A stretch of 57,926 nt of DNA from Bradyrhizobium sp. GTDB lineage: Bacteria > Pseudomonadota > Alphaproteobacteria > Rhizobiales > Xanthobacteraceae. A program made the translations under genes and the position numbers. The notes beneath the pieces are model-generated. The model did no database searches, had not been told where the DNA came from, and saw only the letters and a list, made by a program, of their open reading frames with translations. Positions 1 to 8,876 of this stretch are shown here, piece by piece. The stretch lies in assembly GCF_030646015.1 (NCBI RefSeq), contig NZ_JAUSLT010000182.1, forward strand, positions 1 through 57,926, read 5' to 3'. Every line of letters starts with the position of its first letter. The stretch's first letter is position 1.

Positions 1-63
1 ATCGGAGCGGATCAGATGGGCGAGATCATCGCAGGGACACCGGGCCTCAGTCAGTTCGCTTAA
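1..63 (+). CDS. C-terminal end of an upstream gene (partial)
   Basis: Frame 1 is open from the window edge for 20 codons and ends at a TAA at 61-63. The visible residues end in TPGLSQFA. Codon use is GC-rich like the neighbours and the frame stops 23 bp before the next gene, so this is probably the tail of a real upstream gene. The fragment is too short to assign a family. Confidence 0.45.
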   Translation: MGADQMGEIIAGTPGLSQFA

Positions 64-86
64 AGCACCTTTTGATATCGAGTATC

Positions 87-494
87 ATGACATACCCCAT
101 CTCCGAGATTGACGGCCTGCCAGCCTTCGCCGCTTCGAAACTCAAATCGCTTGGCATCCGCACCACCGCCGGGCTGCTGGAAGCCGCCCGCACGGTCAAG
201 GGGCGCAAGGCGCTCGCGGACAAGACCGGCATCAGCGAGCAGCAATTGCTCGAATGGGCCAATGTTTCCGACTACATGCGGATCCCCGGCATGGGCAAGG
301 CAAAGGTCGGCCTGGTGCGCGCCGCCGGCGTCACCACGGTTCGCGAGCTCGCCCTGCGCAACCCGGCGCGGCTGGCACAGAACATGAGAGATGTGAATAC
401 CAAGCGCAAACTCGTCCGGATTCTGCCTTCGGAAAAGTCGGTCGAACAGCTGATCGCGCAGGCCCGCAAGCTTCAGCCCAAAATCACCTACTGA
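87..494 (+). CDS. DUF4332 domain protein (helix-hairpin-helix type)
   Basis: A 135-residue soluble protein recognised as DUF4332. It has two helix-hairpin-helix-like segments: one near residue 15 (FAASKLKSLGIRTTAGLLEA) and one near residue 70 (IPGMGKAKVGLVRAAGVTT). This resembles the DNA-contacting (HhH)2 unit of DNA repair proteins and topoisomerases, so nucleic-acid binding is plausible but unproven. I chose the ATG at 87; an in-frame TTG at 72 would add five residues, and neither has a strong Shine-Dalgarno sequence. It precedes the folate genes by 85 bp on the same strand and may be independent of them. Confidence 0.75.
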   Translation: MTYPISEIDGLPAFAASKLKSLGIRTTAGLLEAARTVKGRKALADKTGISEQQLLEWANVSDYMRIPGMGKAKVGLVRAAGVTTVRELALRNPARLAQNMRDVNTKRKLVRILPSEKSVEQLIAQARKLQPKITY

Positions 495-579
495 AGGTCG
501 CTTATCGACCGCTTTGGATGGCCCCCGACAGCGGGCGCAGCGTCTTGACTCCCATGCACGGACCGCGCAAAGCGACCGC

Positions 580-1437
580 ATGATCGCGACCACGTCCAGA
601 CCCGCCCCTTCCGCCACCCCGGCAGATCGTCAGGTGCTGCGGGCGCTGCTGTCGCGACCCTATCCTGCCGTGATGGGGGTTCTGAACATCACGCCGGACT
701 CATTCTCCGACGGCGGGCAGTTCATCGCACCGCAGAGCGCGCTGGCGCAGGCCCGCCGCATGATCGCCGAGGGCGCCGACATCATCGACATCGGCGCGGA
801 ATCCACCCGGCCCTACGGCGCGCAACCCGTCACCGCGGACGAAGAACTGCAGCGCCTGCGGCCGGTGCTGGCCGACGTGGTGTCGCTCGGTGTTCCCGTC
901 TCCATCGACAGCATGAAATCGGCCGTGGTCGCCTGGGCGCTCGATGCGGGTGCAGCTGTCGCCAACGACGTCTGGGGCCTGCAGCGCGATCCCGACATGG
1001 CGAAGCTCGTGGCGACACGCCATTCGCCCGTCATCGTCATGCACAACCGGGATCGCGTCGAGGCCGACATCGACATCATGAAGGATATGGCGGCTTTCTT
1101 CGCGCGCTCGCTCGAGATCGCCGACAAGGCCGGCATTTCACGTGAAAACATCGTGCTCGACCCCGGCATCGGCTTCGGCAAGACCCCGGAGCAGAGCATG
1201 ACGGCGCTGGCCCGGCTCGACGAACTCGGTGCCTTCGGCCTGCCGCTATTGGTGGGAGCGTCGCGCAAGCGCTTTATCAGTTCGGTCAGCCCTTCGGAGC
1301 CGCAGCAGCGGCTGGGCGGCTCGATCGCGGCGCACCTGATTGCGGCCCAAGGCGGCGCCCGGATCATCCGGACCCATGACGTGGCGGAAACCGTTCAGGC
1401 GCTGCGGGTGGCCGCGGCAATCGAGGACAGACGATGA
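580..1437 (+). CDS. folP: Dihydropteroate synthase FolP
   Basis: Condenses 6-hydroxymethyl-7,8-dihydropterin pyrophosphate with p-aminobenzoate to give dihydropteroate; it is the cytoplasmic sulfonamide target. The TIM-barrel signatures are all present: VMGVLNITPDSFSDGG near residue 31, DIIDIGAESTRP, the SID strand, VLDPGIGFGKT, LLVGASRKRFI and the terminal IIRTHDV. The protein is 285 residues from the ATG at 580, a normal length. An upstream in-frame start at 514 would add 22 residues of unconserved sequence. The stop overlaps the folB start in an ATGA, so folP-folB-folK is a coupled operon. Confidence 0.95.
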   Translation: MIATTSRPAPSATPADRQVLRALLSRPYPAVMGVLNITPDSFSDGGQFIAPQSALAQARRMIAEGADIIDIGAESTRPYGAQPVTADEELQRLRPVLADVVSLGVPVSIDSMKSAVVAWALDAGAAVANDVWGLQRDPDMAKLVATRHSPVIVMHNRDRVEADIDIMKDMAAFFARSLEIADKAGISRENIVLDPGIGFGKTPEQSMTALARLDELGAFGLPLLVGASRKRFISSVSPSEPQQRLGGSIAAHLIAAQGGARIIRTHDVAETVQALRVAAAIEDRR

Positions 1438-1814
1438 CGGATACCATCTTCATCACCGGCGTCGTCATCCATGCCCGCCATGGCGTGATGGAGCATGAGA
1501 CCGAGGTCGGGCAGCGTTTCGTCATCGATCTCGAACTGTCTGCGGATCTGTCGGAATCCTCACGCACCGATCGCCTGGCCGATACCGTGTCCTACTCCAA
1601 CGTGGTGGCGACCGCGACCGCGGCCTTCAAGAATGCCAATTACAAGCTGCTGGAGCGCGCGGCCGGCGCCGTCGCCGAAGCCGTGCTGGCGGCGTTTCCC
1701 CGCGTCAGCGCCATCAAGGTCACCGTTCACAAGCCGCATGCCCCGATCGCCGCGATTTTCGAGGATGTCGGCGTGGTCCTGACCCGCACCCGGCAAGCGA
1801 CCGCGCATGGCTGA
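1434..1814 (+). CDS. folB: Dihydroneopterin aldolase FolB
   Basis: Cleaves 7,8-dihydroneopterin to 6-hydroxymethyl-7,8-dihydropterin and glycolaldehyde, the step that feeds folK. The 126-residue protein has the FolB layout: N-terminal IFITGVVIHARHGVMEHE, the central DTVSYSNVV segment, the LLERAAGAVAEAVL helix and the KVTVHKPHAPI strand. It starts in the folP stop codon (ATGA) and overlaps folK by 8 bp, so expression is probably translationally coupled along the operon. Confidence 0.94.
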   Translation: MTDTIFITGVVIHARHGVMEHETEVGQRFVIDLELSADLSESSRTDRLADTVSYSNVVATATAAFKNANYKLLERAAGAVAEAVLAAFPRVSAIKVTVHKPHAPIAAIFEDVGVVLTRTRQATAHG

Positions 1815-2298
1815 CGTCCTGATTGCACTCGGCGGCAATGTCGGCGATGTCCGCGCGACATTCCAGAAGGCGATCGCCAATATCTGCGGCATGACGCAGG
1901 CGGCGTTGCTGGCGCGTTCGTCCGATTACGCCACCCCGCCCTGGGGCGACGAGCAGCAGGCGCGCTTCATCAATGCCTGCATCGAGATCGAGACCAGCCT
2001 CGATCCCCATGCACTCTTGTTCACACTGCACAAGATCGAACACAAGTTCGGCCGCGATCGGCCTAAGGAAACGCGCTGGGGTCCGCGCACCCTCGACCTC
2101 GATTTGATCGCCTATGACGACGTCAGGGTCCAGAAGCCGGAACTGACGCTGCCACACCCGCGGTGGTTCGAACGGGCTTTTGTGCTGGTGCCGCTGGCGG
2201 AGATCGTCCCCGATCGTGTCATTGCGGGACGCAGCGTTGCGGCGGCGCTGGCGAAGCTGTCCAGCGCTGGAATCGAGCGGCTACCCGACCTAAATTGA
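1807..2298 (+). CDS. folK: HPPK FolK (pterin pyrophosphokinase)
   Basis: 2-Amino-4-hydroxy-6-hydroxymethyldihydropteridine pyrophosphokinase; it transfers pyrophosphate from ATP to 6-hydroxymethyldihydropterin, making the FolP substrate. Visible motifs are ALGGNVGDV at the N-terminus, FINACIEIET and the family signature RWGPRTLDLDLIAYDD near residues 95-110, which carries the magnesium-binding aspartates. Length (163 residues) is typical. It is the last gene of the folate operon; 93 bp separate it from mutA. Confidence 0.95.
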   Translation: MADVLIALGGNVGDVRATFQKAIANICGMTQAALLARSSDYATPPWGDEQQARFINACIEIETSLDPHALLFTLHKIEHKFGRDRPKETRWGPRTLDLDLIAYDDVRVQKPELTLPHPRWFERAFVLVPLAEIVPDRVIAGRSVAAALAKLSSAGIERLPDLN

Positions 2299-2391
2299 CC
2301 ATAAGGGACCAAAAACAACCGTTTGGCTTGGCGGCCGCCACGTGGCAATTTCCGGCCAACAAACAACGGCGCCCGGGAGCGATCTGCGTAA

Positions 2392-4263
2392 ATGACATCT
2401 GTAACCGACGACCTGCGGCTGGCAGCGGATTTCGCGCCGGCGACCTATGACGACTGGCGCAAGCTGGTTGATGGCGTGCTGAAGGGCGCGCCGTTCGAGA
2501 AGCTGGTCGGCAAGACCTATGATGGCCTGAAGATCGACCCGATCTATCCGAGGGCGCGAGGTGCCGCGCCGGTCGCAGGCAGGCCAGCGGCAGCCCCCTG
2601 GCAGATCATGCAGCGGATCGACCATCCGGATGCCACCATGGCCAACGCGCAGGCGCTGCACGACCTCGAGAACGGCGCCAACGGGCTGACCCTGGTGTTC
2701 GCGGGCGCCAATGGCGCTCATGGTTTTGGGCTCGACCCCTCGGCGGAAGCGATCACGAAAGTCCTGGACGGCGTCTTCATCGACGCCGGTATCGGGATCG
2801 AGCTTCAGATCGGTCCGCAGTCGCGGATGGCGGCGATCCACATCGCGGAATATGTCAAGCGCAGGGGCCTCGATCCCGCCGCCTGCGATATCCGCTTCGG
2901 TATCGATCCTCTTGGCGCCGGTGCGGTGTGGGGATCCAGTCCCTATTCATGGCCCGAGATCGTGCCTGCGATCACCGGCGCGATCAAAGGTCTCGCCGCC
3001 ATGGGCTTCAAGGGGCCGTTCGCGGCGGCCGACGGGCGGGTGATCCACGACGCCGGCGGATCGGAAGTGCAGGAGCTGGCCTTCGTGCTGGCAACCGGCG
3101 TCGCCTATTTGCGCGCGATCGAGAGCGCCGGTATTGCGCTGGAAGACGCCCAAGGCATGATCTATGCGCGGCTTGCCGCCGATGCCGATCAGTTCCTGAC
3201 CATGGCAAAATTCCGCGCACTGCGGCTGTTGTGGGCGCGGGTCGAACAGGCCAGCGGCCTCGTGCCAAAGCCGCTGTTCATCGCCGCCGACACCGCGTGG
3301 CGGATGCTGACCCAGCGCGACGCTTACGTGAACATGCTGCGGGCGACGATGGCGACGTTCTCCGCCGGGCTCGGCGGCGCCGACAGCATCAACGTGTTGC
3401 CGCATACGCTGGCGCTGGGCTTGCCGGATGCGTTCGCGCGGCGCGCCGCGCGCAACACCCAGCTGGTGCTGCTGGAGGAATCCAATCTCGCCAAGGTGTC
3501 CGATCCCGCCGCCGGCTCCGGCGGCATCGAAACCCTGACGCAACAGCTGTGCGAAACGGCGTGGTCGCTGTTCCAGGAGATCGAGAAAGCCGGCGGCATG
3601 TTCGCTTCGCTCGAGCAAAGCCTGATCCAGCGCAAGGTCGCGGCAACACGAAAAGTGCGCGAAGCCAATATCGCCAGGCGCAAGGAGGTGCTGACCGGTG
3701 CCACCGAATTTCCCAACCTGCATGAGGCGCAGGTCGCGGTGCTGGAGGCCCAACCAATTGTGCTCGCGCCGTATGGCGAAGCGAAGATAAAATTCGATCC
3801 GCTGCCGCCGATGCGACTGGCCGTCCCCTTCGAACAGTTGCGCGACCGCTCGGACCAGATCCTGAAGAAATCCGGCGCGCGGCCCAGGATTTTCCTCGCC
3901 AATCTCGGCACCCCCGCCGACTTCACCGCCCGCGCGACCTTCGCCAGGAGCTTTTTCGAGACCGGCGGCATCGAGGCGGTCGATACCGAAGGATTTGCCG
4001 ATCCGGCCGCGCTGGCCAATGCGTTCAAGGCATCCGGCGCCGCTCTGGCCTGCCTGTGCTCGTCCGACAAGGTCTATGCCGCGCAGGCGACGGCTTCCGC
4101 GAAAGCCCTTCAAGACGCCGGAGCAAGGCATATCTATCTGGCAGGCCGGCCCGGGGAACAGGAAGCCGCGTTCCGCGCCGCGGGCGTTCATGATTTCATC
4201 GTCGCCGGCGGCGACGCGCTGGCGGCCCTGCAGGACGCCTGGCAGCGGATGGAGCGAGCATGA
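2392..4263 (+). CDS. mutA: Methylmalonyl-CoA mutase small (non-catalytic) subunit
   Basis: The 623-residue beta subunit of heterodimeric methylmalonyl-CoA mutase. It has the TIM-barrel mutase fold (for example AKFRALRLLWARV and YVNMLRATMATFSAGLGGAD), but its C-terminal region (NLGTPADFTARATFARSFFE) lacks the DxHxxG motif that ligates the cobalt of B12. That is the usual mark of the non-catalytic subunit. The stop overlaps the next gene in an ATGA, and the catalytic subunit mutB follows after that gene. The alpha/beta heterodimer interconverts methylmalonyl-CoA and succinyl-CoA in propionate metabolism. Confidence 0.93.
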   Translation: MTSVTDDLRLAADFAPATYDDWRKLVDGVLKGAPFEKLVGKTYDGLKIDPIYPRARGAAPVAGRPAAAPWQIMQRIDHPDATMANAQALHDLENGANGLTLVFAGANGAHGFGLDPSAEAITKVLDGVFIDAGIGIELQIGPQSRMAAIHIAEYVKRRGLDPAACDIRFGIDPLGAGAVWGSSPYSWPEIVPAITGAIKGLAAMGFKGPFAAADGRVIHDAGGSEVQELAFVLATGVAYLRAIESAGIALEDAQGMIYARLAADADQFLTMAKFRALRLLWARVEQASGLVPKPLFIAADTAWRMLTQRDAYVNMLRATMATFSAGLGGADSINVLPHTLALGLPDAFARRAARNTQLVLLEESNLAKVSDPAAGSGGIETLTQQLCETAWSLFQEIEKAGGMFASLEQSLIQRKVAATRKVREANIARRKEVLTGATEFPNLHEAQVAVLEAQPIVLAPYGEAKIKFDPLPPMRLAVPFEQLRDRSDQILKKSGARPRIFLANLGTPADFTARATFARSFFETGGIEAVDTEGFADPAALANAFKASGAALACLCSSDKVYAAQATASAKALQDAGARHIYLAGRPGEQEAAFRAAGVHDFIVAGGDALAALQDAWQRMERA

Positions 4264-4724
4264 CGTCGACCGCAAAACCCGTACTGACCGGCGGCTGCCA
4301 ATGCGGTGCGGTTCGCTTTGCGCTGTCGGCGCCGCCCGCCAAGATCAGCATCTGCCATTGCCGGATGTGCCAGAAGGCCTCCGGCGCGCCATTCGCGTCA
4401 TTCGCCGATATCGAACACGCCGATTTCGCCTGGACCAAGGGCAAGCCGGCCACATTCCGCTCTTCGTCGATCGCCGAACGCGATTTCTGCCGGGATTGCG
4501 GCACGCCGCTGAGTTACCGTCTGATCGACGGTCCCCGGATCGAGATCATGACCGGCGCCTTCGACCGCCCCGACCGGCTGGTGCCGACACGGCAGTATGG
4601 AACCGAATCCCGGCTCGGCTGGGTGGTGGGTGTCGCCAACCTGCCGAGCCAGACCACGCTGCAGAATTACGGGCCGGAGAAGCTTGGCGGCATCGTCAGC
4701 CACCAGCATCCGGACCATGATTGA
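4260..4724 (+). CDS. GFA/CENP-V fold zinc protein
   Basis: A 154-residue protein of the glutathione-dependent formaldehyde-activating (GFA)/CENP-V family. The zinc ligands typical of the fold are visible: GGCQCGAVRF (Cys13, Cys15), CHCRMCQKASG (Cys32, Cys34, Cys37) and FCRDCGTPL (Cys77, Cys80). Members bind two zinc ions, but for most the substrate is unknown and formaldehyde activation should not be assumed. It begins in the mutA stop codon (ATGA), so it is translationally coupled to mutA, and it lies 42 bp before mutB. This places an uncharacterised metalloprotein inside the mutase operon. Confidence 0.88.
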   Translation: MTSTAKPVLTGGCQCGAVRFALSAPPAKISICHCRMCQKASGAPFASFADIEHADFAWTKGKPATFRSSSIAERDFCRDCGTPLSYRLIDGPRIEIMTGAFDRPDRLVPTRQYGTESRLGWVVGVANLPSQTTLQNYGPEKLGGIVSHQHPDHD

Positions 4725-4729
4725 CAGTG

Positions 4730-4746
4730 GCGACCTCCGAGGTCGC
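4730..4746. promoter_or_regulatory. Perfect 17-bp palindrome upstream of mutB
   Basis: GCGACCTC, one central C, then GAGGTCGC: 8-bp arms with a single-base centre, in the 42-bp gap between the GFA-fold gene and mutB, ending 20 bp before the mutB ATG. The missing loop argues against a normal RNA hairpin and favours a dimeric protein-binding site, or an accidental palindrome in GC-rich DNA. Function is not known. Confidence 0.35.
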
Positions 4747-4766
4747 ACGTGCTATAGAAGAAGCCC

Positions 4767-6923
4767 ATGAGCCGCATACCGAACTTCGCGAATATCGCAT
4801 TTGAAAACACCGCCCGCGCCCAACGCGCCGGCAGCACCGAGCCGTGGCTGACGCCCGAGGGCATCCTGGTCAAGCCGGGCTACACCGAGGCTGACCTCGA
4901 GGGCATCGATTTCCTCGAGACCTTCCCCGGCATCGCGCCGTATCTGCGCGGCCCCTACCCCACGATGTACGTCAACCAGCCCTGGACCGTCCGGCAATAT
5001 GCCGGCTTCTCCACGGCGGAAGATTCCAACGCGTTTTATCGCCGCAACCTCGCCGCCGGGCAGAAGGGTCTCTCGGTCGCGTTCGACCTCGCCACCCATC
5101 GCGGCTACGACTCGGATCATCCGCGCGTGTCCGGCGACGTCGGCATGGCCGGCGTGGCGATCGACTCGATCTACGACATGCGCACGTTGTTCTCAGGCAT
5201 TCCGCTCGACCAGATGAGCGTGTCGATGACCATGAACGGCGCGGTGCTGCCGATCCTGGCGCTGTTCGTCGCGGCCGCCGAGGAACAGGGCGTGCCGCCG
5301 GAAAAACTCTCCGGCACCATTCAGAACGACATTCTGAAAGAGTTCATGGTGCGCAACACTTACATTTATCCGCCAGCACCCTCGATGCGGATCATCTCCG
5401 ACATCTTTTCGTACACCTCGCAGAAGATGCCGAAATACAATTCGATCTCGATCTCCGGCTATCACATGCAGGAAGCCGGCGCGACGCAGGACCTCGAACT
5501 CGCCTACACGCTGGCCGATGGCGTCGAATATCTGCGCGCCGGCCTCGCCGCCGGGCTCGACGTCGACCGTTTTGCTCCACGGCTGTCGTTCTTCTGGGCC
5601 ATCGGCATGAATTTTTTCATGGAAGTCGCAAAGATGCGCGCGGCGCGGCTGCTGTGGGCCAAGCTGCTGACGCAGTTCAACCCGAAGGATCCGCGCTCGC
5701 TGTCGCTGCGCACGCATTGCCAGACCTCGGGATGGTCGCTGACCGCGCAGGACGTCTACAACAACGTGATGCGCACCACCATCGAGGCGATGGCGGCAAC
5801 CCAGGGCCACACCCAGTCGCTGCACACCAACGCGCTCGACGAGGCGCTGGCGCTGCCGACCGATTTCTCCGCCCGCATCGCCCGTAACACCCAACTGTTC
5901 CTGCAGCAGGAAAGCGGCACCAACCGCATCATCGATCCCTGGGGCGGCTCCTATTATGTCGAGCGGCTGACCCGCGACCTCGCCGCCAAGGCCTGGAGCC
6001 ATATTAGGGAAGTGGAAGAACTCGGCGGCATGGCCAAGGCGATCGAGGCCGGCGTACCCAAGTTGCGGATCGAGGAAGCCTCCGCCAAGACCCAGGCGCG
6101 GATCGACGCCGGCCGGCAGGCCGTGATCGGCGTCAACAAGTTCAAGCCGTCCAACGAAGCACCGATCGACGTGCTGAAGGTGGAGAATTCCACCGTGCGG
6201 CGCTTGCAGATCGACAAGCTGTCGCGGCTGCGATCCGAGCGCAGTCAGAAGGACGTCGACGCGGCGCTGGCGGCGCTGACCCGCAGCGCCGGCGAAGGCA
6301 ACGGCAACCTGCTGGCACTGGCGATCGATGCCGCGCGGGCCAAAGCCACCGTCGGAGAAATTTCCGATGCGATGGAAAAGGTGTTCGGGCGGCACCGCGC
6401 CGAAATCAAATCCATCACCGGCGTCTACAAGCGGGAGGCGTCCACCATGTCCAACCGGGTCGAAAGAGTGCAGGCGCTGATCGACGCCTTCGAGGATGCC
6501 GAGGGTCGCCGTCCCCGCATCCTGGTCGCAAAAATCGGCCAGGACGGCCACGACCGCGGCCAGAAGGTGATTGCGTCGGCGTTTGCCGATGTCGGCTTCG
6601 ACGTCGACATCGGGCCGCTGTTTGCCACCGCCGAGGAAGCCGCACGGCAGGCGGTCGAGAACGACGTGCACATTTTGGGGCTGTCGTCGCTCGCCGCGGC
6701 CCATCTCACCGCGGTGCCGGAACTGAAGGCCGCGCTGAAGAAGCAGGGCCGCGACGACATCATGATCATCATCGGCGGCGTGGTGCCGCCGCAGGATTAC
6801 GACGCGCTGTACAAGGCCGGCGCCGAGGCGATCTTCCCGCCGGGCACCGTGATCGCGGATGCCGCAGAGGAGCTGATCCACAAGCTCAATGCGCGGCTGG
6901 GGCACAGCGAGGCGGCGGAGTAG
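4767..6923 (+). CDS. mutB: Methylmalonyl-CoA mutase large (catalytic) subunit
   Basis: Adenosylcobalamin-dependent isomerisation of methylmalonyl-CoA to succinyl-CoA. The 718-residue protein has the N-terminal substrate barrel (GPYPTMYVNQPWTVRQYAGF; SVAFDLATHRGYDSD; RTHCQTSGWSLTAQD) and a C-terminal B12 domain. In that domain KIGQDGHDRG near residues 591-600 gives the DxHxxG cobalt-ligating histidine, followed by the GLSS and IIGGVVPPQD loops. Length and motifs match the MutB/ScpA catalytic subunit. Its partner mutA is upstream; its protective GTPase meaB lies 5 kb downstream on the same strand. Confidence 0.97.
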   Translation: MSRIPNFANIAFENTARAQRAGSTEPWLTPEGILVKPGYTEADLEGIDFLETFPGIAPYLRGPYPTMYVNQPWTVRQYAGFSTAEDSNAFYRRNLAAGQKGLSVAFDLATHRGYDSDHPRVSGDVGMAGVAIDSIYDMRTLFSGIPLDQMSVSMTMNGAVLPILALFVAAAEEQGVPPEKLSGTIQNDILKEFMVRNTYIYPPAPSMRIISDIFSYTSQKMPKYNSISISGYHMQEAGATQDLELAYTLADGVEYLRAGLAAGLDVDRFAPRLSFFWAIGMNFFMEVAKMRAARLLWAKLLTQFNPKDPRSLSLRTHCQTSGWSLTAQDVYNNVMRTTIEAMAATQGHTQSLHTNALDEALALPTDFSARIARNTQLFLQQESGTNRIIDPWGGSYYVERLTRDLAAKAWSHIREVEELGGMAKAIEAGVPKLRIEEASAKTQARIDAGRQAVIGVNKFKPSNEAPIDVLKVENSTVRRLQIDKLSRLRSERSQKDVDAALAALTRSAGEGNGNLLALAIDAARAKATVGEISDAMEKVFGRHRAEIKSITGVYKREASTMSNRVERVQALIDAFEDAEGRRPRILVAKIGQDGHDRGQKVIASAFADVGFDVDIGPLFATAEEAARQAVENDVHILGLSSLAAAHLTAVPELKAALKKQGRDDIMIIIGGVVPPQDYDALYKAGAEAIFPPGTVIADAAEELIHKLNARLGHSEAAE

Positions 6924-7077
6924 CTTCCCGCCGGCCATACCTATTTCAGATATTTGGGTCGTGCCTCCGAATAGCTCGTCCCACAGGTTTATTTTTTTAC
7001 GGAACACGTAATGATTGTGTCGCGCGCTGCGACAGCGTAATCTTGGCGTAGGCCATTTGGTATTTCGAGAATTCTGT

Positions 7078-8739
7078 ATGACGCGTCTCGAGCCGTCTTT
7101 TTCCTCCACCCGGCCCGAAGCACCTCCTCCGGCCAGCCCGACGAATTTCCCTGAAACATTCTGTACTTATCTCGCCAAGCAGTTCATCGCCAGGCAAGGC
7201 TTCGAGATGGCACGCGTTCCCGAAGCCGAGCGGCTTTACGACGCCTGCGAGATCGTGCTGGCGCGATCCGATGGCTATACGTTTTGCATTCTCGCCATGG
7301 TCGACCGCGAAGCGCGGCCCGGCGCGGCCTTTACTATTGGCGTCGGAGAGCTGGAGCAGATCGGCGAAGCCTGCCTGAAATATGCCGGCAAGATCAACCG
7401 GAGCCAGATGCCGGTCTCGATCGGAATTATCGAGGTCGGCCCCGGATCCCCCGAGCAGCCGCGGCGGCTCGAGGCATTCAGGCGATCAGGCCTGCTGGCG
7501 AAAGTCGTGCCGTTTGCGATGACCGTGGATACGGTGACGGGCGCGGTCTGGAGCAACGGCGGAGGCTGGTTCTCGAAGGGCCTTTATCACAGCTTCGTCG
7601 AGGGACTGCTCACCTCGCCACGGGAAACCGTCGACATGGCGCCGCCGGTCGTCGCGACGGCGTCATTCGGCTTTCCGATCCTGACCACCGCCATACTGGC
7701 CGTGCTGTGCGCAGTATTCGCAGCCGAAATCGCCTTTGGTATCGGTCCCTGGACAAATTTGCTGGAGCCGACGATTCCAACTCTGGTGGCGTTTGGCGGG
7801 CTCTCAAGAAGGCTCGTCCTGCAATCCGGCGAATGGTACCGGCTGTTGTCAGCGCCGTTCCTGCATGTCGATGCCGGTCATCTCGCGCTGAACGGGATCG
7901 CTCTGTTCATGGCAGGCCGCGCCCTGGAGGGGCTGATCGGACGCGCCTGGTTCGGTGCGATTTACGCCTTTGGTGCGCTTACCGGCTCATTGCTCTCGCT
8001 GATGATCAGCCCCGCCTTGGTCGTCGCGGTTGGCGCCTCCGGCGCGATCATGGGTCTGTTCGCCGCCGCGTTGGTCATCAGCATGCATTTCCCGCCCGGC
8101 GCCATTCGCATGGGCCTGCAAATGAACGCGGCCTATATCCTGATTCCTTCGCTGCTTCCGCTCTCGGACGCGCTGAAGGGTCACGAGGTGGACTACGGGG
8201 CACATTTCGGCGGCGCCATCGGCGGCGTGCTGGTAGGCCTCGTCATCCTCGTCATCTGGTCGCGAACCGAAGCATTGCCGAAATTCCGGCGGGCGGCAGC
8301 AACAATTGCGATCGCCGCCACCGTTGCCCTGATATATCCCGCGATATTCATCGTGCGTGGCTATGAGGCCATCGCGTTCACTGCGCAACTTATTCCCCAC
8401 GACAAGCTTCCGGAAAGCGACGTTGAAATGCGAGCCCGCATGACGGAGCTGATCGAGCAATTTCCGCGCGATCCCCGGCCGCGTTTTCTCAGGGCGATGG
8501 ATTTTTTGAATGCCAACGATTTGGCCGGCGCGGAACTCGAAGCCCGCGCCGGGTTGGCCGAGGAGAATAGCTGGCGCACGTCCCTGTCACCGCTACTCGG
8601 CTATGGCTTGCGAGTCGTGCTGGCCATTGCCGTCAACAGAGACCGGCGTCACGAGGCGTTGCAGATCGCCCGCTCAGCTTGTGCCGCCAAGGACGGCCCG
8701 CTACGCAAGGCGCTCGACGACAACAAGCTTTGCATCTAG
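7078..8739 (+). CDS. Rhomboid intramembrane serine protease with extra soluble domains
   Basis: A 553-residue membrane protein. The rhomboid core covers roughly residues 200-430 and has about six or seven hydrophobic segments. The signatures are visible: HVDAGHLALNG on helix 2, the catalytic serine in GASGAIMG (Ser321) and the catalytic histidine in YGAHFGGAIGG (His376). The 55-residue Ser-His spacing is close to that of GlpG. About 200 residues precede the core (an unrecognised alpha/beta-like domain) and about 120 helical residues follow, with a TPR-like look (PRPRFLRAMDFLNANDLAGA). I chose the ATG at 7078; an in-frame non-ATG start at 7015 would add 21 unlikely residues. It is monocistronic on the mut strand; substrates are unknown. 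Confidence 0.88.
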   Translation: MTRLEPSFSSTRPEAPPPASPTNFPETFCTYLAKQFIARQGFEMARVPEAERLYDACEIVLARSDGYTFCILAMVDREARPGAAFTIGVGELEQIGEACLKYAGKINRSQMPVSIGIIEVGPGSPEQPRRLEAFRRSGLLAKVVPFAMTVDTVTGAVWSNGGGWFSKGLYHSFVEGLLTSPRETVDMAPPVVATASFGFPILTTAILAVLCAVFAAEIAFGIGPWTNLLEPTIPTLVAFGGLSRRLVLQSGEWYRLLSAPFLHVDAGHLALNGIALFMAGRALEGLIGRAWFGAIYAFGALTGSLLSLMISPALVVAVGASGAIMGLFAAALVISMHFPPGAIRMGLQMNAAYILIPSLLPLSDALKGHEVDYGAHFGGAIGGVLVGLVILVIWSRTEALPKFRRAAATIAIAATVALIYPAIFIVRGYEAIAFTAQLIPHDKLPESDVEMRARMTELIEQFPRDPRPRFLRAMDFLNANDLAGAELEARAGLAEENSWRTSLSPLLGYGLRVVLAIAVNRDRRHEALQIARSACAAKDGPLRKALDDNKLCI

Positions 8740-8862
8740 GCGGCATTAATTTCGGCAGATCGGCGGTGCGAACAGCATCACCGTGCCGGTGACGCCTTGC
8801 GACCGCAGCGCAAAGCTGGCTAGTATGGCCGCATCATAAGAGCGCCTGATTTCACCGGCGCC

Positions 8863-8869
8863 ACGGGGA
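8863..8869 (+). promoter_or_regulatory. Shine-Dalgarno of tctC
   Basis: A GGGGAGG-like sequence sits about 8 bases before the ATG at 8877. It is the strongest ribosome-binding site in this part of the window and fixes the start directly before the twin-arginine signal. Confidence 0.6.
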
Positions 8870-8876
8870 GGAACGC

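Noticed and set aside
4721..4759. TTGACA at 4721-4726 and TATAGA at 4754-4759 as a mutB promoter
   Set aside because: The spacer is 27 bases; 16-18 is required, and TTGACA overlaps the stop codon of the preceding gene.
5193..7109. Minus-strand open frame (638 codons) opposite mutB
   Set aside because: Antisense shadow of high-GC coding sequence; no domain or ribosome-binding site.
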